Assembly: GCA_016342685.1 (NCBI GenBank)
Contig: JAEINU010000001.1
Location: 760,169 to 824,168, forward strand
Length of the DNA stretch: 64,000 bases
From: Bacteroidales bacterium
Lineage (GTDB): Bacteria; Bacteroidota; Bacteroidia; Bacteroidales; UBA12077
Direction: 5' to 3'
A program made the translations under genes and the position numbers. Of this stretch, positions 25,269 through 33,975 are shown one piece after another. The stretch's first letter is position 1. Every line of letters begins with the position of its first letter. The notes under the pieces are model-generated. The model searched no databases, was not told the DNA's origin, and saw nothing but the letters and a program-made list of their open reading frames with translations.

Positions 25269-26435
25269 ATGAATAGATTCACATTACCAAGAGATTTATA
25301 CTTTGGAAAAGGTTCCATGGAAGTATTGAAAAGTTTAAAAGGAAAAAAAGCTACAGTTGTTGTAGGTGGAGGTTCCATGAAAAGATTTGGATTTTTAGAT
25401 ACTGTGGAAGAGTACTTAAAAGAAGCAGGTTTAGAAGTTCAAATTATTGATGGTGTTGAGCCAGATCCTTCTGTTGAAACAGTTATGAAGGGAGCAAAAT
25501 TAATGCTAGAGTTCTGTCCTGATTGGATTGTTTCTATAGGCGGAGGTTCTCCAATTGATGCTGCAAAAGCAATGTGGGTATTTTATGAACATCCAGAAGC
25601 AAAATTCGAAGATATTGCTAAACCATTTAATATTCCTGAATTACGAAATAAAGCAAGATTTGTGGCTATCCCTTCAACAAGTGGAACTGCAACTGAAGTA
25701 ACAGCATTTGCTGTTATTACAGATTATAACGAAGGAATTAAATATCCAATGGCTGACTTCGAGATTACTCCTGATATTGCAATTCTTGATCCTACAATTG
25801 CATATAAAATGCCTGAAAAATTAACTGCTCACACAGGAATTGATGCCTTAACACATGCAACTGAGGCAATAACTGCATGTTTAGCATCCGATTTTTCTGA
25901 TCCTTTAGCTTTAAAAGCTATTAAAATGATTACAGAAAATCTCGAAGCTTCATATAAAGGCGATGAAACTGCTCGTGATAAGATGCACATTGCACAATGT
26001 TTGGCAGGAATGGCTTTCTCAAATGCTTTACTAGGGATTAGTCATAGTATGGCTCATAAAACAGGAGCTGTTTTTGGAATTCCTCACGGTTGTGCAAATG
26101 GTATTTATTTACCATATGTAATTCAGTATAATAGAAAAGTATCTGAATCTAAATACGCAGAAATTGCTAGATATATTGGTTTAGAAGGTAACAACGATCA
26201 AGAGTTATGCGATGCATACATCAATTACATTCGCACTTTGAATGAAAAATTAAATATCCCTGCTACACTTAAAGAGTATGGAGTTGATGAAAGGTTCTTC
26301 AATGAAAACCTTGAAAGAATTTCTAAAAATGCAGCTTTAGATGCTTGTACGGGTAGTAATCCAAGAGAAACAAAAGCCGAAGATTTTGAGCAAATTTTTA
26401 CTGCTGTTTACTACGGTAAAACTATAAACTACTAA
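25269..26435 (+). CDS. Iron-containing alcohol dehydrogenase
   Basis: The 388-residue protein is a group III (iron-type) alcohol dehydrogenase. It has the nucleotide-binding GGGS and SIGGGSPIDAAKAM motifs, AIPSTSGTATEVTAFAVI, and the metal-site signature DALTHATEA followed by ISHSMAHKTGAVFGIPHG, whose Asp and three His residues ligate Fe or Zn. It is close in pattern to NAD(P)H-dependent butanol, ethanol or 4-hydroxybutyrate dehydrogenases. The likely reaction is interconversion of a primary alcohol and aldehyde, possibly as an electron sink in fermentation. It is the first gene after the sigma-54 promoter and is followed by the hydrogenase cluster. Confidence 0.93.
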   Translation: MNRFTLPRDLYFGKGSMEVLKSLKGKKATVVVGGGSMKRFGFLDTVEEYLKEAGLEVQIIDGVEPDPSVETVMKGAKLMLEFCPDWIVSIGGGSPIDAAKAMWVFYEHPEAKFEDIAKPFNIPELRNKARFVAIPSTSGTATEVTAFAVITDYNEGIKYPMADFEITPDIAILDPTIAYKMPEKLTAHTGIDALTHATEAITACLASDFSDPLALKAIKMITENLEASYKGDETARDKMHIAQCLAGMAFSNALLGISHSMAHKTGAVFGIPHGCANGIYLPYVIQYNRKVSESKYAEIARYIGLEGNNDQELCDAYINYIRTLNEKLNIPATLKEYGVDERFFNENLERISKNAALDACTGSNPRETKAEDFEQIFTAVYYGKTINY

Positions 26436-26443
26436 ATATCAGT

Positions 26444-26487
26444 AGGGCAGGCATTCTTGATTTTTGCCAAAATTCTTTGCCTGCCCT
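26444..26487 (+). other. Stem-loop between dehydrogenase and hydrogenase cluster
   Basis: A 10-bp stem (AGGGCAGGCA/TGCCTGCCCT) with a 24-base loop starts 9 bases after the dehydrogenase stop. It lacks a following T tract, so it is more likely a partial terminator or mRNA-stabilising element than a complete stop. It would let the dehydrogenase be made in excess over the downstream genes. Confidence 0.6.
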
Positions 26488-26529
26488 TAATTTAAACAAT
26501 CTATAATTTATTAATTAACCAATAAAACG

Positions 26530-26784
26530 ATGGTGATGAAAGAGAAAACAAAACTTATTCTATGTTTGGGAAGTTCTTGCTACAGTCGTGGAAATCAGTA
26601 TGTGTTGGAGATTGTTAAACAATATATTAAGGATCATAATTTAAAAGATGAAGTTGATTTCAGGGGGCAATTATGTACAGGAAACTGTTCTCATGGTCCG
26701 GTTATGAAAATTAATGATGTTAAGCACGAAAACGTAGATATAAATAATATTCAGAAGATTCTTGATCAGTATTTTTCTAAATAA
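26530..26784 (+). CDS. [2Fe-2S] thioredoxin-like ferredoxin (hydrogenase-associated)
   Basis: The 84-residue protein has the NuoE-like thioredoxin-fold cysteine pattern: C-x4-C (residues 12 and 17, in CLGSSC) and C-x3-C (residues 49 and 53, in CTGNC). It is shorter than a full NuoE because the N-terminal helical domain is missing. It probably holds one [2Fe-2S] cluster and passes electrons to or from the adjacent sensory hydrogenase. A second Met (residue 3) is an alternative start. It is first of five tightly spaced genes. Confidence 0.88.
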   Translation: MVMKEKTKLILCLGSSCYSRGNQYVLEIVKQYIKDHNLKDEVDFRGQLCTGNCSHGPVMKINDVKHENVDINNIQKILDQYFSK

Positions 26785-26802
26785 TAATTAATACCACAGA
26801 AC

Positions 26803-28536
26803 ATGAATTTGCACAGTATATATACAGAGAAAAATAATTGTCAGGATTGCTATAAATGCATCAGGCGCTGTCCTGTAAAGGCCATAAAAATTGACGATCA
26901 TAGAGCATCTATCGTTCAAAACCTTTGTATTTATTGCGGTAAATGTGTTCAGGTTTGTCCTGCTGAAGCAAAAAAAGTAAGAAATGATCTTTCATCTGCC
27001 AAATTTCTTCTACAAGAGAAAGACCCCGTAATATTATCTTTGGCTCCATCTTTTAGATCCGAATTTTCAGATTATACCGACAATCAATTTTTAAATGCTT
27101 GTAATTCATTAGGGTTTCATGCAGTTTCTGAAACAGCCTTGGGGGCAGAGATTGTAAGTAAAGTAACTGCTGATTGGTTAAAAAATCAAAAAAAGGGAGT
27201 GTACTTATCTTCTTGTTGTCCTGTTGTTGTTCAATTAATTTCAAAATATTATCAGGATGAGATGGCAAGCTTAGCTCCATTTGATTCGCCAATGCAAGCT
27301 CATGCAAAGTATTTAAAGCAAATATATGGTAATAACACTAAAGTGATTTTTGTTGGCCCTTGTATAGCTAAAAAGCAGGAAGCAGATGAATTTAATAACG
27401 GGGTTGATGTGGCACTTGGGTTTAATGAGTTTCGAGAATGGTTGCAAGGTGAAGCTCTCGATTCTGAATACTTGCCAGAGAATATATTAAAAAACTTAAA
27501 ATTTGAACCTGAACTAGCAGGTTCTGGAGCTTATTATCCAGTTGATGGTGGAATGATTGCGACTCTGAAAGATAATATATCGGTTACCGATACTTCATTT
27601 ATGAGTTTTTCCGGCATTCAAAATGTTAAAGACATTTTAGAGAATCTACCTAAAGATATTAATGATAAATTGTTTATTGAGTTATTAGCTTGTGATGGAG
27701 GATGCATAAACGGTCCTGAATTTACTCAAAAGCAATCTTTGGCCGAAAATCGTTATAAAACTTTAAGTCTCGCAAATAAAAATTTAGTAGAAAAAAAATC
27801 TGAAACAGAAATTAATGATATTCATATTGAAGCTAATTATAAAACAATCGCACCTGTCTTAAAATGCATGTATAGTGAACAAGATATAAAAGATGCTTTA
27901 AAAATTGTTGGAAAATTATCTGAAAAGGATGAGCTTAATTGCGGTGGATGTGGTTACGAAACCTGCCGTCATTTTGCAAAAGCTATTTTAGATGGAAAAG
28001 CAGAGCGTCACATGTGTGTATCTTATATGCGTAAAGTTGCGCAAAATAAAGCGACTGTATTGCTTCAAAAAATGCCTTATGGTGTTGTCTTGGTTGATGA
28101 AAAATTAAAAGTAATCGAATCTAATAAGCATTTTGCTGATTTATTAGGTGATGAAGTTCGAAGAATATACGACATCAAACCGGGCATGGAAGGAGCCGAT
28201 TTTAAAAAACTAACATCGATTTACAAGCTGTTTGCAAATGCATTAGAAAAAGGTATTGAAGAAATTGAAAAAGATATCCGACTTGATGGAAAATTATTTC
28301 ATCTCTCCATTTTTACAATCCATAAATTTAAAATTGTTTGTGGCATAATTTATCCTTTAAACGAAGAATCTATGAGCAAAGACTATCTAATTGGTAAATT
28401 AAAAGATGTAATAAGCGATAATTTGGCTATGGCACAAAAGGCAGCTTTTCTATTGGGTGAGAATGCATCAAGAACGGAAACAAAACTAAATACTATTATC
28501 GATTCTTATCATCAAAATGATATTGAAAATGAATAA
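26803..28536 (+). CDS. Sensory-type [FeFe]-hydrogenase with PAS domain (group C-like, HydS)
   Basis: The 577-residue protein starts with two [4Fe-4S] motifs (Cys 13, 16, 19, 23 and 42, 45, 48, 52). The H-cluster domain follows (about 70-325), with all three motifs intact: SSCCPVVVQ (L1), GPCIAKKQEAD (L2) and ACDGGCINGP (L3). A further [4Fe-4S] domain of RnfB type (CGGCGYETC plus a later Cys, about residues 385-410) and a PAS domain (about 415-520) come next. This order matches group C sensory [FeFe]-hydrogenases, where the H-cluster is thought to report H2 or redox state to a signalling domain. Here there is no kinase; an SpoIIE-type phosphatase gene overlaps the stop codon and is the likely output. 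Confidence 0.92.
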   Translation: MNLHSIYTEKNNCQDCYKCIRRCPVKAIKIDDHRASIVQNLCIYCGKCVQVCPAEAKKVRNDLSSAKFLLQEKDPVILSLAPSFRSEFSDYTDNQFLNACNSLGFHAVSETALGAEIVSKVTADWLKNQKKGVYLSSCCPVVVQLISKYYQDEMASLAPFDSPMQAHAKYLKQIYGNNTKVIFVGPCIAKKQEADEFNNGVDVALGFNEFREWLQGEALDSEYLPENILKNLKFEPELAGSGAYYPVDGGMIATLKDNISVTDTSFMSFSGIQNVKDILENLPKDINDKLFIELLACDGGCINGPEFTQKQSLAENRYKTLSLANKNLVEKKSETEINDIHIEANYKTIAPVLKCMYSEQDIKDALKIVGKLSEKDELNCGGCGYETCRHFAKAILDGKAERHMCVSYMRKVAQNKATVLLQKMPYGVVLVDEKLKVIESNKHFADLLGDEVRRIYDIKPGMEGADFKKLTSIYKLFANALEKGIEEIEKDIRLDGKLFHLSIFTIHKFKIVCGIIYPLNEESMSKDYLIGKLKDVISDNLAMAQKAAFLLGENASRTETKLNTIIDSYHQNDIENE

Positions 28537-29692
28537 TTATTTTATCGAAATAGGAAATAAAAGCATTCAAAAAAACGGACAGCAAGTTTGTGGCGATGTG
28601 TTTATGAGCCGCAAATTGCAGGAAGAAGGAAGATCTGTAGCGGTACTTTCCGATGGTCTTGGAAGTGGAATTAAAGCAAATGTTTTAGCTACTATGACAG
28701 CCTCAATGGCTATGAATTTCACTGTTGAGAATCAACCAATTGAACGTAGCGCGCAATCGATTCGAAATACTCTTCCTGTTGATAACGATCGTAAAATAAA
28801 CTATGCAACTTTTACAATACTCGATATAGAGTATGATGGGGAAACCACTATTCTTGAATATGGAAACCCTCAGTTTTTGGTTTTTAGAGCAATTAATTCA
28901 TTAGAATTAAAAGATATTAAAGAATCAACTGATTCTGAATTGAGAATTAGTCATTTCAAAGCACAGAAAGAAGATCGAATTATTCTTTTCTCTGATGGAG
29001 TTTCTCAATCAGGAATGGGTAGAGCCGACATGCCCTTTGGTTGGGATTGGGATGATTTAAAAGAGTTCATTTCAAAGAAATTGGAAAGTGATCCTCAGAT
29101 TTCAGCACAAAAACTATCCGATATTATTGTTAATAGGGCCTATTTAAATGATTCATTAAAGGCAAAAGATGATATTACATGCTCTGTAATATACTTTAGA
29201 GATCCACGGAATATGATTATTTGTACTGGTCCTCCATATAAAATGGATCGAGATAAATCTATGATAAAAATACTTGAAGATTTTAATGGTGCAAAAATTA
29301 TTTGTGGTGGAACAACAGCTCAAATTGTAAGTCGTGAGCTTGATAGAGAAATCGAAGTTGATATTTTTTCGGGAGATGGGGATTTACCTCCGGTTTCTGA
29401 AATTGAAGGATTTGATTTAGTAACAGAAGGAATTTTAACCTTAGGTAGAGTCTCAGATTGGTTAGAAAATAGAAGTACAGATTCTATAAATTATAAAAGT
29501 CCAGCAGGCAAAATAATAAAATTATTTTTAAAAAATGATATTATAAATTTTTTGGTTGGCACAAAAATTAATGAAGCGCACCAAGATCCTGCTTTACCAG
29601 TTGAGTTGGAGATTCGACGAAATGTAGTTAAGAAAATAGCAAAGATTTTAGACGAGAAATATTTAAAAGAAGTTCATATTCAATACATATAA
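28529..29692 (+). CDS. SpoIIE/PP2C-type serine phosphatase with unique C-terminal domain
   Basis: From the ATG at 28529 (8-base overlap with the hydrogenase stop; an ATG at 28517 is possible) the product has 387 residues. Residues about 20-225 form a PP2C/SpoIIE phosphatase with metal-binding aspartates in LSDGLGSG, FSDGVSQSG and KDDITCS. The C-terminal 160 residues (from about ICTGPPYKMDRDKS on, with ICGGTTAQIVSREL) form an additional domain that I know only from hydrogenase-linked phosphatases. It most likely dephosphorylates a Ser/Thr protein or anti-sigma-antagonist when the sensory hydrogenase changes state. No kinase or STAS partner is encoded nearby. Confidence 0.88.
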   Translation: MNNYFIEIGNKSIQKNGQQVCGDVFMSRKLQEEGRSVAVLSDGLGSGIKANVLATMTASMAMNFTVENQPIERSAQSIRNTLPVDNDRKINYATFTILDIEYDGETTILEYGNPQFLVFRAINSLELKDIKESTDSELRISHFKAQKEDRIILFSDGVSQSGMGRADMPFGWDWDDLKEFISKKLESDPQISAQKLSDIIVNRAYLNDSLKAKDDITCSVIYFRDPRNMIICTGPPYKMDRDKSMIKILEDFNGAKIICGGTTAQIVSRELDREIEVDIFSGDGDLPPVSEIEGFDLVTEGILTLGRVSDWLENRSTDSINYKSPAGKIIKLFLKNDIINFLVGTKINEAHQDPALPVELEIRRNVVKKIAKILDEKYLKEVHIQYI

Positions 29693-29704
29693 ATTCTAAT
29701 TGTA

Positions 29705-29977
29705 ATGACCGAAGAAAAAATTTATAAAGTTCAAATATGTACTGGCACATTGTGCCATGTAATGGGTGGTGCCGAATTACCGGCCTTAGAAGATCATTTA
29801 CCCGAAGAGATCAAATCTAAGGTTAAGGTAAAGGGAATGGTCTGTGCAAATTATTGTACAGAAACAAACCTGAAACCTCCCTTTGTTTTAATTAATGGAG
29901 AATTAATGTCAGAAGCATCAATCGATAAGATAATTCATTACATTCAAAATTGCGAAAAGAATGACACATTCAAATAA
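29705..29977 (+). CDS. Second [2Fe-2S] thioredoxin-like ferredoxin
   Basis: The 90-residue protein has C-x4-C (residues 12 and 17, CTGTLC) and C-x3-C (residues 47 and 51, CANYC). It is the same fold as the protein at 26530 but clearly diverged. It starts 12 bases after the phosphatase and its end overlaps the start of the group B hydrogenase by 17 bases, so it is probably the dedicated electron carrier of that enzyme. Confidence 0.88.
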   Translation: MTEEKIYKVQICTGTLCHVMGGAELPALEDHLPEEIKSKVKVKGMVCANYCTETNLKPPFVLINGELMSEASIDKIIHYIQNCEKNDTFK

Positions 29978-31388
29978 TGCAACGCTAACGCGCAGAGAAT
30001 TATTGATTCAACTATGTAAGTTACTTAAAGAAGATACAATTGAAGAGCAAATTGATCGAATTCCTTTAAACATGAGACCAAAAGGAAATCAATCTTTACG
30101 CTGTTGTGTTCATAAGGATAGAGCTGTTTTAAAATATAAGATTATGGCTTTATTGGGTTTCAATATTGATGATGAAACCGATGAATTAACGAGTCTGCAA
30201 GATTATCTTCATCTAGCAAAAGAAAGAAAAACACTCACACCCAAAGTTATGACTGTTGTTGATGAAGCGTGCAGTAGTTGTCAACAGGGAAGCTATAATG
30301 TAAGTAATATGTGTAAGGGGTGCGAAGCTCGACCATGTGCTGTAAATTGTCCAAAGGATGCTGTTCATTTTGTAAAAGGACAAGCAGAAATTGATCATGA
30401 TGTTTGTGTGAACTGTGGAAAATGTTTACAAGAATGTCCTTTTCATGCAATTATTTACAGCCCTGTTCCATGCGAAGAAGCTTGTCCTGTAAAAGCTATT
30501 TCTAAAGATGAACAAGGAATTGAGCATATCGATTATGATAAGTGCATATACTGTGGGAAATGTATGGCCGCTTGTCCATATGGTGCAATTATGGAAAAAT
30601 CTCATATAATTGAGATATTTCAGGCTTGGGAAAGTAAAAAAGAAATAATTGCACTCGTGGCACCATCAATCATAGCGCAGTTTCGACAATCTGTACCCAA
30701 GATTTATAATGCAATTAAAAAAATGGGTTTTTCCGATATCATAGAAGTTGCAGAAGGAGCCGAAATGACTATTGAACACGAAACTGAAGAATGGTCGGAA
30801 AGAATGCATGCAGGATGTCAATTAATGACAACTTCTTGCTGTCACGCATATACAGAGTTGGTTAAAAAACACATTCCAGAATTAGAGGGTAAAGTCTCCG
30901 AAACACCTTCTCCAATGGTTTATGCCGGTAAACTAGCAAAAGAACGTTTCCCTAACGCAGTTACAGTATTTATTGGACCATGCACAGCTAAAAGACATGA
31001 AGCATTTTTTGTAGAAGATATTGATTATACTTTATCCTTTGAGGAATTGGGAGCTTTATTGGTTGCGAATAATATTGAAGTAGAAGAAATGAATAATGAG
31101 ATTGACATAAAATATGCAAACTCAGATGCACAGTTTTTCGCACAATCAGGTGGCGTTAGCCGGGCAATTATAAATAAAGCAGACGAATCTTTAAAAGAAG
31201 AAATTATTAATGGAATTGATAAAACATCAATTCGACAACTAAAACAAATTGCAAAGGGCAAAACAGAATCAAATTTCATTGAAGTAATGAGCTGTGAAGG
31301 AGGTTGTTTGGCTGGTGTAAATTCTCTTATAAAAGGGAAGCAGGCCGTAACTGTTTTTCAAAAAAATCAAGAAGAAATTTCTTCTTAA
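29961..31388 (+). CDS. [FeFe]-hydrogenase, group B type
   Basis: The 475-residue protein has the group B (B1) pattern. An N-terminal region with RCCVHKDRAVLKYKIMALLG is followed by a Cys-rich stretch (CSSCQQG, CKGCEARPCAVNCP), ferredoxin motifs CVNCGKCLQECP and CIYCGKCMAACP, and then the H-cluster domain. L1 is TTSCCHAYTELV, L2 is IGPCTAKRHEA and L3 is MSCEGGCLAGV, so the cysteines that bind the H-cluster are kept although L1 has His where Pro is usual. Group B enzymes are common in anaerobic Firmicutes and Bacteroidota; direction of H2 turnover is not known. It lacks flavin or NAD-binding partners, which argues against electron bifurcation. Confidence 0.9.
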   Translation: MTHSNNATLTRRELLIQLCKLLKEDTIEEQIDRIPLNMRPKGNQSLRCCVHKDRAVLKYKIMALLGFNIDDETDELTSLQDYLHLAKERKTLTPKVMTVVDEACSSCQQGSYNVSNMCKGCEARPCAVNCPKDAVHFVKGQAEIDHDVCVNCGKCLQECPFHAIIYSPVPCEEACPVKAISKDEQGIEHIDYDKCIYCGKCMAACPYGAIMEKSHIIEIFQAWESKKEIIALVAPSIIAQFRQSVPKIYNAIKKMGFSDIIEVAEGAEMTIEHETEEWSERMHAGCQLMTTSCCHAYTELVKKHIPELEGKVSETPSPMVYAGKLAKERFPNAVTVFIGPCTAKRHEAFFVEDIDYTLSFEELGALLVANNIEVEEMNNEIDIKYANSDAQFFAQSGGVSRAIINKADESLKEEIINGIDKTSIRQLKQIAKGKTESNFIEVMSCEGGCLAGVNSLIKGKQAVTVFQKNQEEISS

Positions 31389-31463
31389 TTAAATTGTTTA
31401 CTAAAATTTGTAATTTAGTGGAAATAAAAAGCGGATTAAATTTTCAATTTAAAGATATTTTTT

Positions 31464-31471
31464 TACTTTTG
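31464..31471 (+). promoter_or_regulatory. Promoter -7 box for tRNA-Arg
   Basis: TACTTTTG matches TAnnTTTG and lies 18 bases before the tRNA 5' end. Confidence 0.5.
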
Positions 31472-31489
31472 CATTCGCTAAAACATAAT

Positions 31490-31563
31490 GGTCTCGTAGC
31501 TCAGTTGGATAGAGCAATAGCCTTCTAAGCTATGGGTCGAAGGTTCGAATCCTTCCGGGATCA
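31490..31563 (+). tRNA. tRNA-Arg (anticodon UCU)
   Basis: A 74-nt cloverleaf folds with acceptor stem GGTCTCG/CGGGATC (two G-U pairs), a D-arm containing AGCTCAGTTGGATAGAGC, and anticodon stem ATAGC/GCTAT. The anticodon loop is CTTCTAA (TCT at 31524-31526), and the T-arm has GGTTCGAATCC. The discriminator is A; CCA is not encoded. It decodes AGA. Confidence 0.95.
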
Positions 31564-31574
31564 CTAAATTAGCT

Positions 31575-31603
31575 AAGCCACTACACTTTGTAGTGGCTTT
31601 TTG
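31575..31603 (+). terminator. Terminator after tRNA-Arg
   Basis: The stem AAGCCACTAC/GTAGTGGCTT closes a loop of about five bases and runs into TTTTTG, 11 bases after the tRNA. Confidence 0.88.
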
Positions 31604-31712
31604 TTTTTATACAAATATTGTAATGATTTGATAAAACTTAATTCATCATTTGCGTGTTAATTTAAAAATGACGGTATTTGTGTGAATTATGTTATGATTT
31701 ATAATCAATATA

Positions 31713-33953
31713 GTGAATAGAAAAATTGAATTATTAGCACCTGGTGGAGATATTGATTCCATAAAAGCCGCAATTCTTGCAGGAGCAGATGCTATTTATC
31801 TGGGACTTGATAAATTTAATGCAAGAAATAGAGCCACAAATATAAACTTTGAGAATTTACAGGGAGTTCTTCGACTTGCACACAAAAATAACTGCGAAGT
31901 TTTTCTAACACTTAATATTATAATTGTTGAAAGTGAAATCCCTGCTCTTATAAGCTTGTTGAATAAATTGGTTAATACGAATATAGATGGTGTAATTGTT
32001 CAGGATTTAGGTTTAGTTTATCTTTTATCAAACTATTTTAAAGGATTTAAAATTCATGTTTCTACTCAACTCACAACCCATAATAAAGGTCAGATAAAGT
32101 TTTTAAGTATACTAAAAGCTTCCCGTATTAATTTATCAAGAGAGTTAAATATTGATGAAATAAAAGCATTAACATCAGTTGCTCATGAGAATAATGTTTT
32201 AAGCGAGGTATTTGTGCATGGTTCCTTTTGTATTTCATTTTCTGGTATTTGTTACATCAGCTCTGTTCATGGAGGAAATTCAGGAAATCGTGGAAGGTGC
32301 AGTCAACCATGCAGGGATAGATATTTAACCACTGATGCAGGTGTTGATTATCCACTTAATTTGAAAGATAATTCAGCATATTTTGATCTTGAAGAACTTG
32401 CAGATGCGGGTGTTGATTCTTTAAAGATTGAAGGGCGAATTAAGAAATTCGATTACGTTTATACTGTTGTCCATACTTGGAGAAAACAACTTCAAAGTTT
32501 CTATAATCAGAAAAAATTGATTAACGATAATAGTGATCTATATAAGGTATTTAATCGTGACTTTACAAATTCATTTTTAAAGGGAGATATTAATAAAGAT
32601 ATGTTTATTGATAATCCCAGAGATCATTCAATTAAACATCTTTCCGAAATAAATAATTATTCTTCGCAAAATGAATTAGAGAAAGATCAATTAGCACTTT
32701 ACGATGAAAAGGAAAATCTGAAAGCGGATCTTGAAAATAAGCTTAAGCAAATAAGTATTGCAAAAGCATTTTTGGTAATCAATATTTCAGGAAAATGTGG
32801 TGTTCCTTTAAAGGTATCTGTGACATCTTCTGATGTATCATTTGATATCTTATCAGAAGTTAACCTTATGGATAAAGGCACCGAAGCCTTAAGTAATGAG
32901 CTGGTTTTAAAAAGATTTAAAGCCTTTAACGATACTGAATTTTTTATAAAAGAACTAAATCTAGATCTTCAAGGAGAAGTTTTTATTCCCTTTAAAGAAC
33001 TTACTTCGCTTAAAAAAAGAATCTTATTTATTTTAAATGGTTCAAAAGAAACTATTGTTCCTGTTGATGTTCCTATTATCCGAAAACAAGCTGTAATAAA
33101 TACAAAACCTTTTCTTTCGGTATTAATATCATCAATTAGCGATGTATATCTTTGTAAAGAAACGAATGTGAGCGTTTATTTTCAGCTTCCCAGTTGTATT
33201 AAAGGTGAGTTGGAGAAATTTATTGATCTTTTTACAACGAATAAAAAACTTATTCCGTGGTTTCCTTCAGTTATAATAGGTGAGGATTACATTGCAGCGT
33301 TAGAATTTCTTCAAAGAGTTCAGCCAGCAAGTATTGTAACAAACAATACAGGAATTGCATATGAAGCTTATAGGAAAGGAATTGCTTGGATTGCCGGACC
33401 TTATCTAAATATTGTTAATTCATTTAGTTTGATATCCTTAAAAGAAAATTTTAATTGTTCTGGCTCTTTTATTTCAAACGAAATCAATAAAGAACAGATA
33501 AGAAGGATTAACAAACCGGATAATTTCAACTTGTATTATAGTATTTATCATCCAATTGTACTTATGACAAGTAGACAATGTCTTTTTCATCAGGTAACGG
33601 GCTGTGATAAAAAACGAATTGATGATTCTTGTATTCAAGATTGCGAAAAATCTTCATCAATTACTAATTTAGAAAAGAACTCCTTTTTTATTGAAAAGAG
33701 TAATGGAAATTACCATGAAATATATAATGAGAATAATTTACTGAATACAGATATTGTTGCAGATATTCCAAATATGTTTTCTAGTTTTTTTATTGATTTA
33801 AGGAATGTAAAAACAAAAACTAAAGTTGGGCGGAATAAATTGGGAATAATTATGCTTTTTGAGGATTTTGTAAATGGAAAACCAGATACAAAAAAGGAGC
33901 TTGATAAAAATATTTATCCATCTAATAATACTCAGTATAAAAAGGGAATCTAG
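31713..33953 (+). CDS. Peptidase U32 family protein, RlhA-like
   Basis: The 746-residue protein begins with the U32 signature (ELLAPGGDIDSIKAAILAGA, then AIYLGL). It also carries the family Cys motif region (HGSFCISFSGICYIS, then GNRGRCSQPCRDRY), which in RlhA-type proteins is thought to bind an Fe-S cluster used for 5-hydroxycytidine formation in 23S rRNA. The long C-terminal half (about 340-746) corresponds to the extended U32 form, with further cysteines near residues 625-650. Only a GTG start is available at 31713 with the conserved N-terminus. It is either an RNA hydroxylation enzyme or a collagenase-like peptidase by annotation tradition; the former is better supported for the long form. 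Confidence 0.82.
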   Translation: MNRKIELLAPGGDIDSIKAAILAGADAIYLGLDKFNARNRATNINFENLQGVLRLAHKNNCEVFLTLNIIIVESEIPALISLLNKLVNTNIDGVIVQDLGLVYLLSNYFKGFKIHVSTQLTTHNKGQIKFLSILKASRINLSRELNIDEIKALTSVAHENNVLSEVFVHGSFCISFSGICYISSVHGGNSGNRGRCSQPCRDRYLTTDAGVDYPLNLKDNSAYFDLEELADAGVDSLKIEGRIKKFDYVYTVVHTWRKQLQSFYNQKKLINDNSDLYKVFNRDFTNSFLKGDINKDMFIDNPRDHSIKHLSEINNYSSQNELEKDQLALYDEKENLKADLENKLKQISIAKAFLVINISGKCGVPLKVSVTSSDVSFDILSEVNLMDKGTEALSNELVLKRFKAFNDTEFFIKELNLDLQGEVFIPFKELTSLKKRILFILNGSKETIVPVDVPIIRKQAVINTKPFLSVLISSISDVYLCKETNVSVYFQLPSCIKGELEKFIDLFTTNKKLIPWFPSVIIGEDYIAALEFLQRVQPASIVTNNTGIAYEAYRKGIAWIAGPYLNIVNSFSLISLKENFNCSGSFISNEINKEQIRRINKPDNFNLYYSIYHPIVLMTSRQCLFHQVTGCDKKRIDDSCIQDCEKSSSITNLEKNSFFIEKSNGNYHEIYNENNLLNTDIVADIPNMFSSFFIDLRNVKTKTKVGRNKLGIIMLFEDFVNGKPDTKKELDKNIYPSNNTQYKKGI

Positions 33954-33975
33954 TTTTATATTAGCATCAAATTAA

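Noticed and set aside
26803..31388. Electron-bifurcating (group A3) hydrogenase complex
   Set aside because: No NuoF-like flavin/NAD-binding subunit is present; the two small proteins are only truncated NuoE-like [2Fe-2S] carriers and the large ones fit sensory and group B types.
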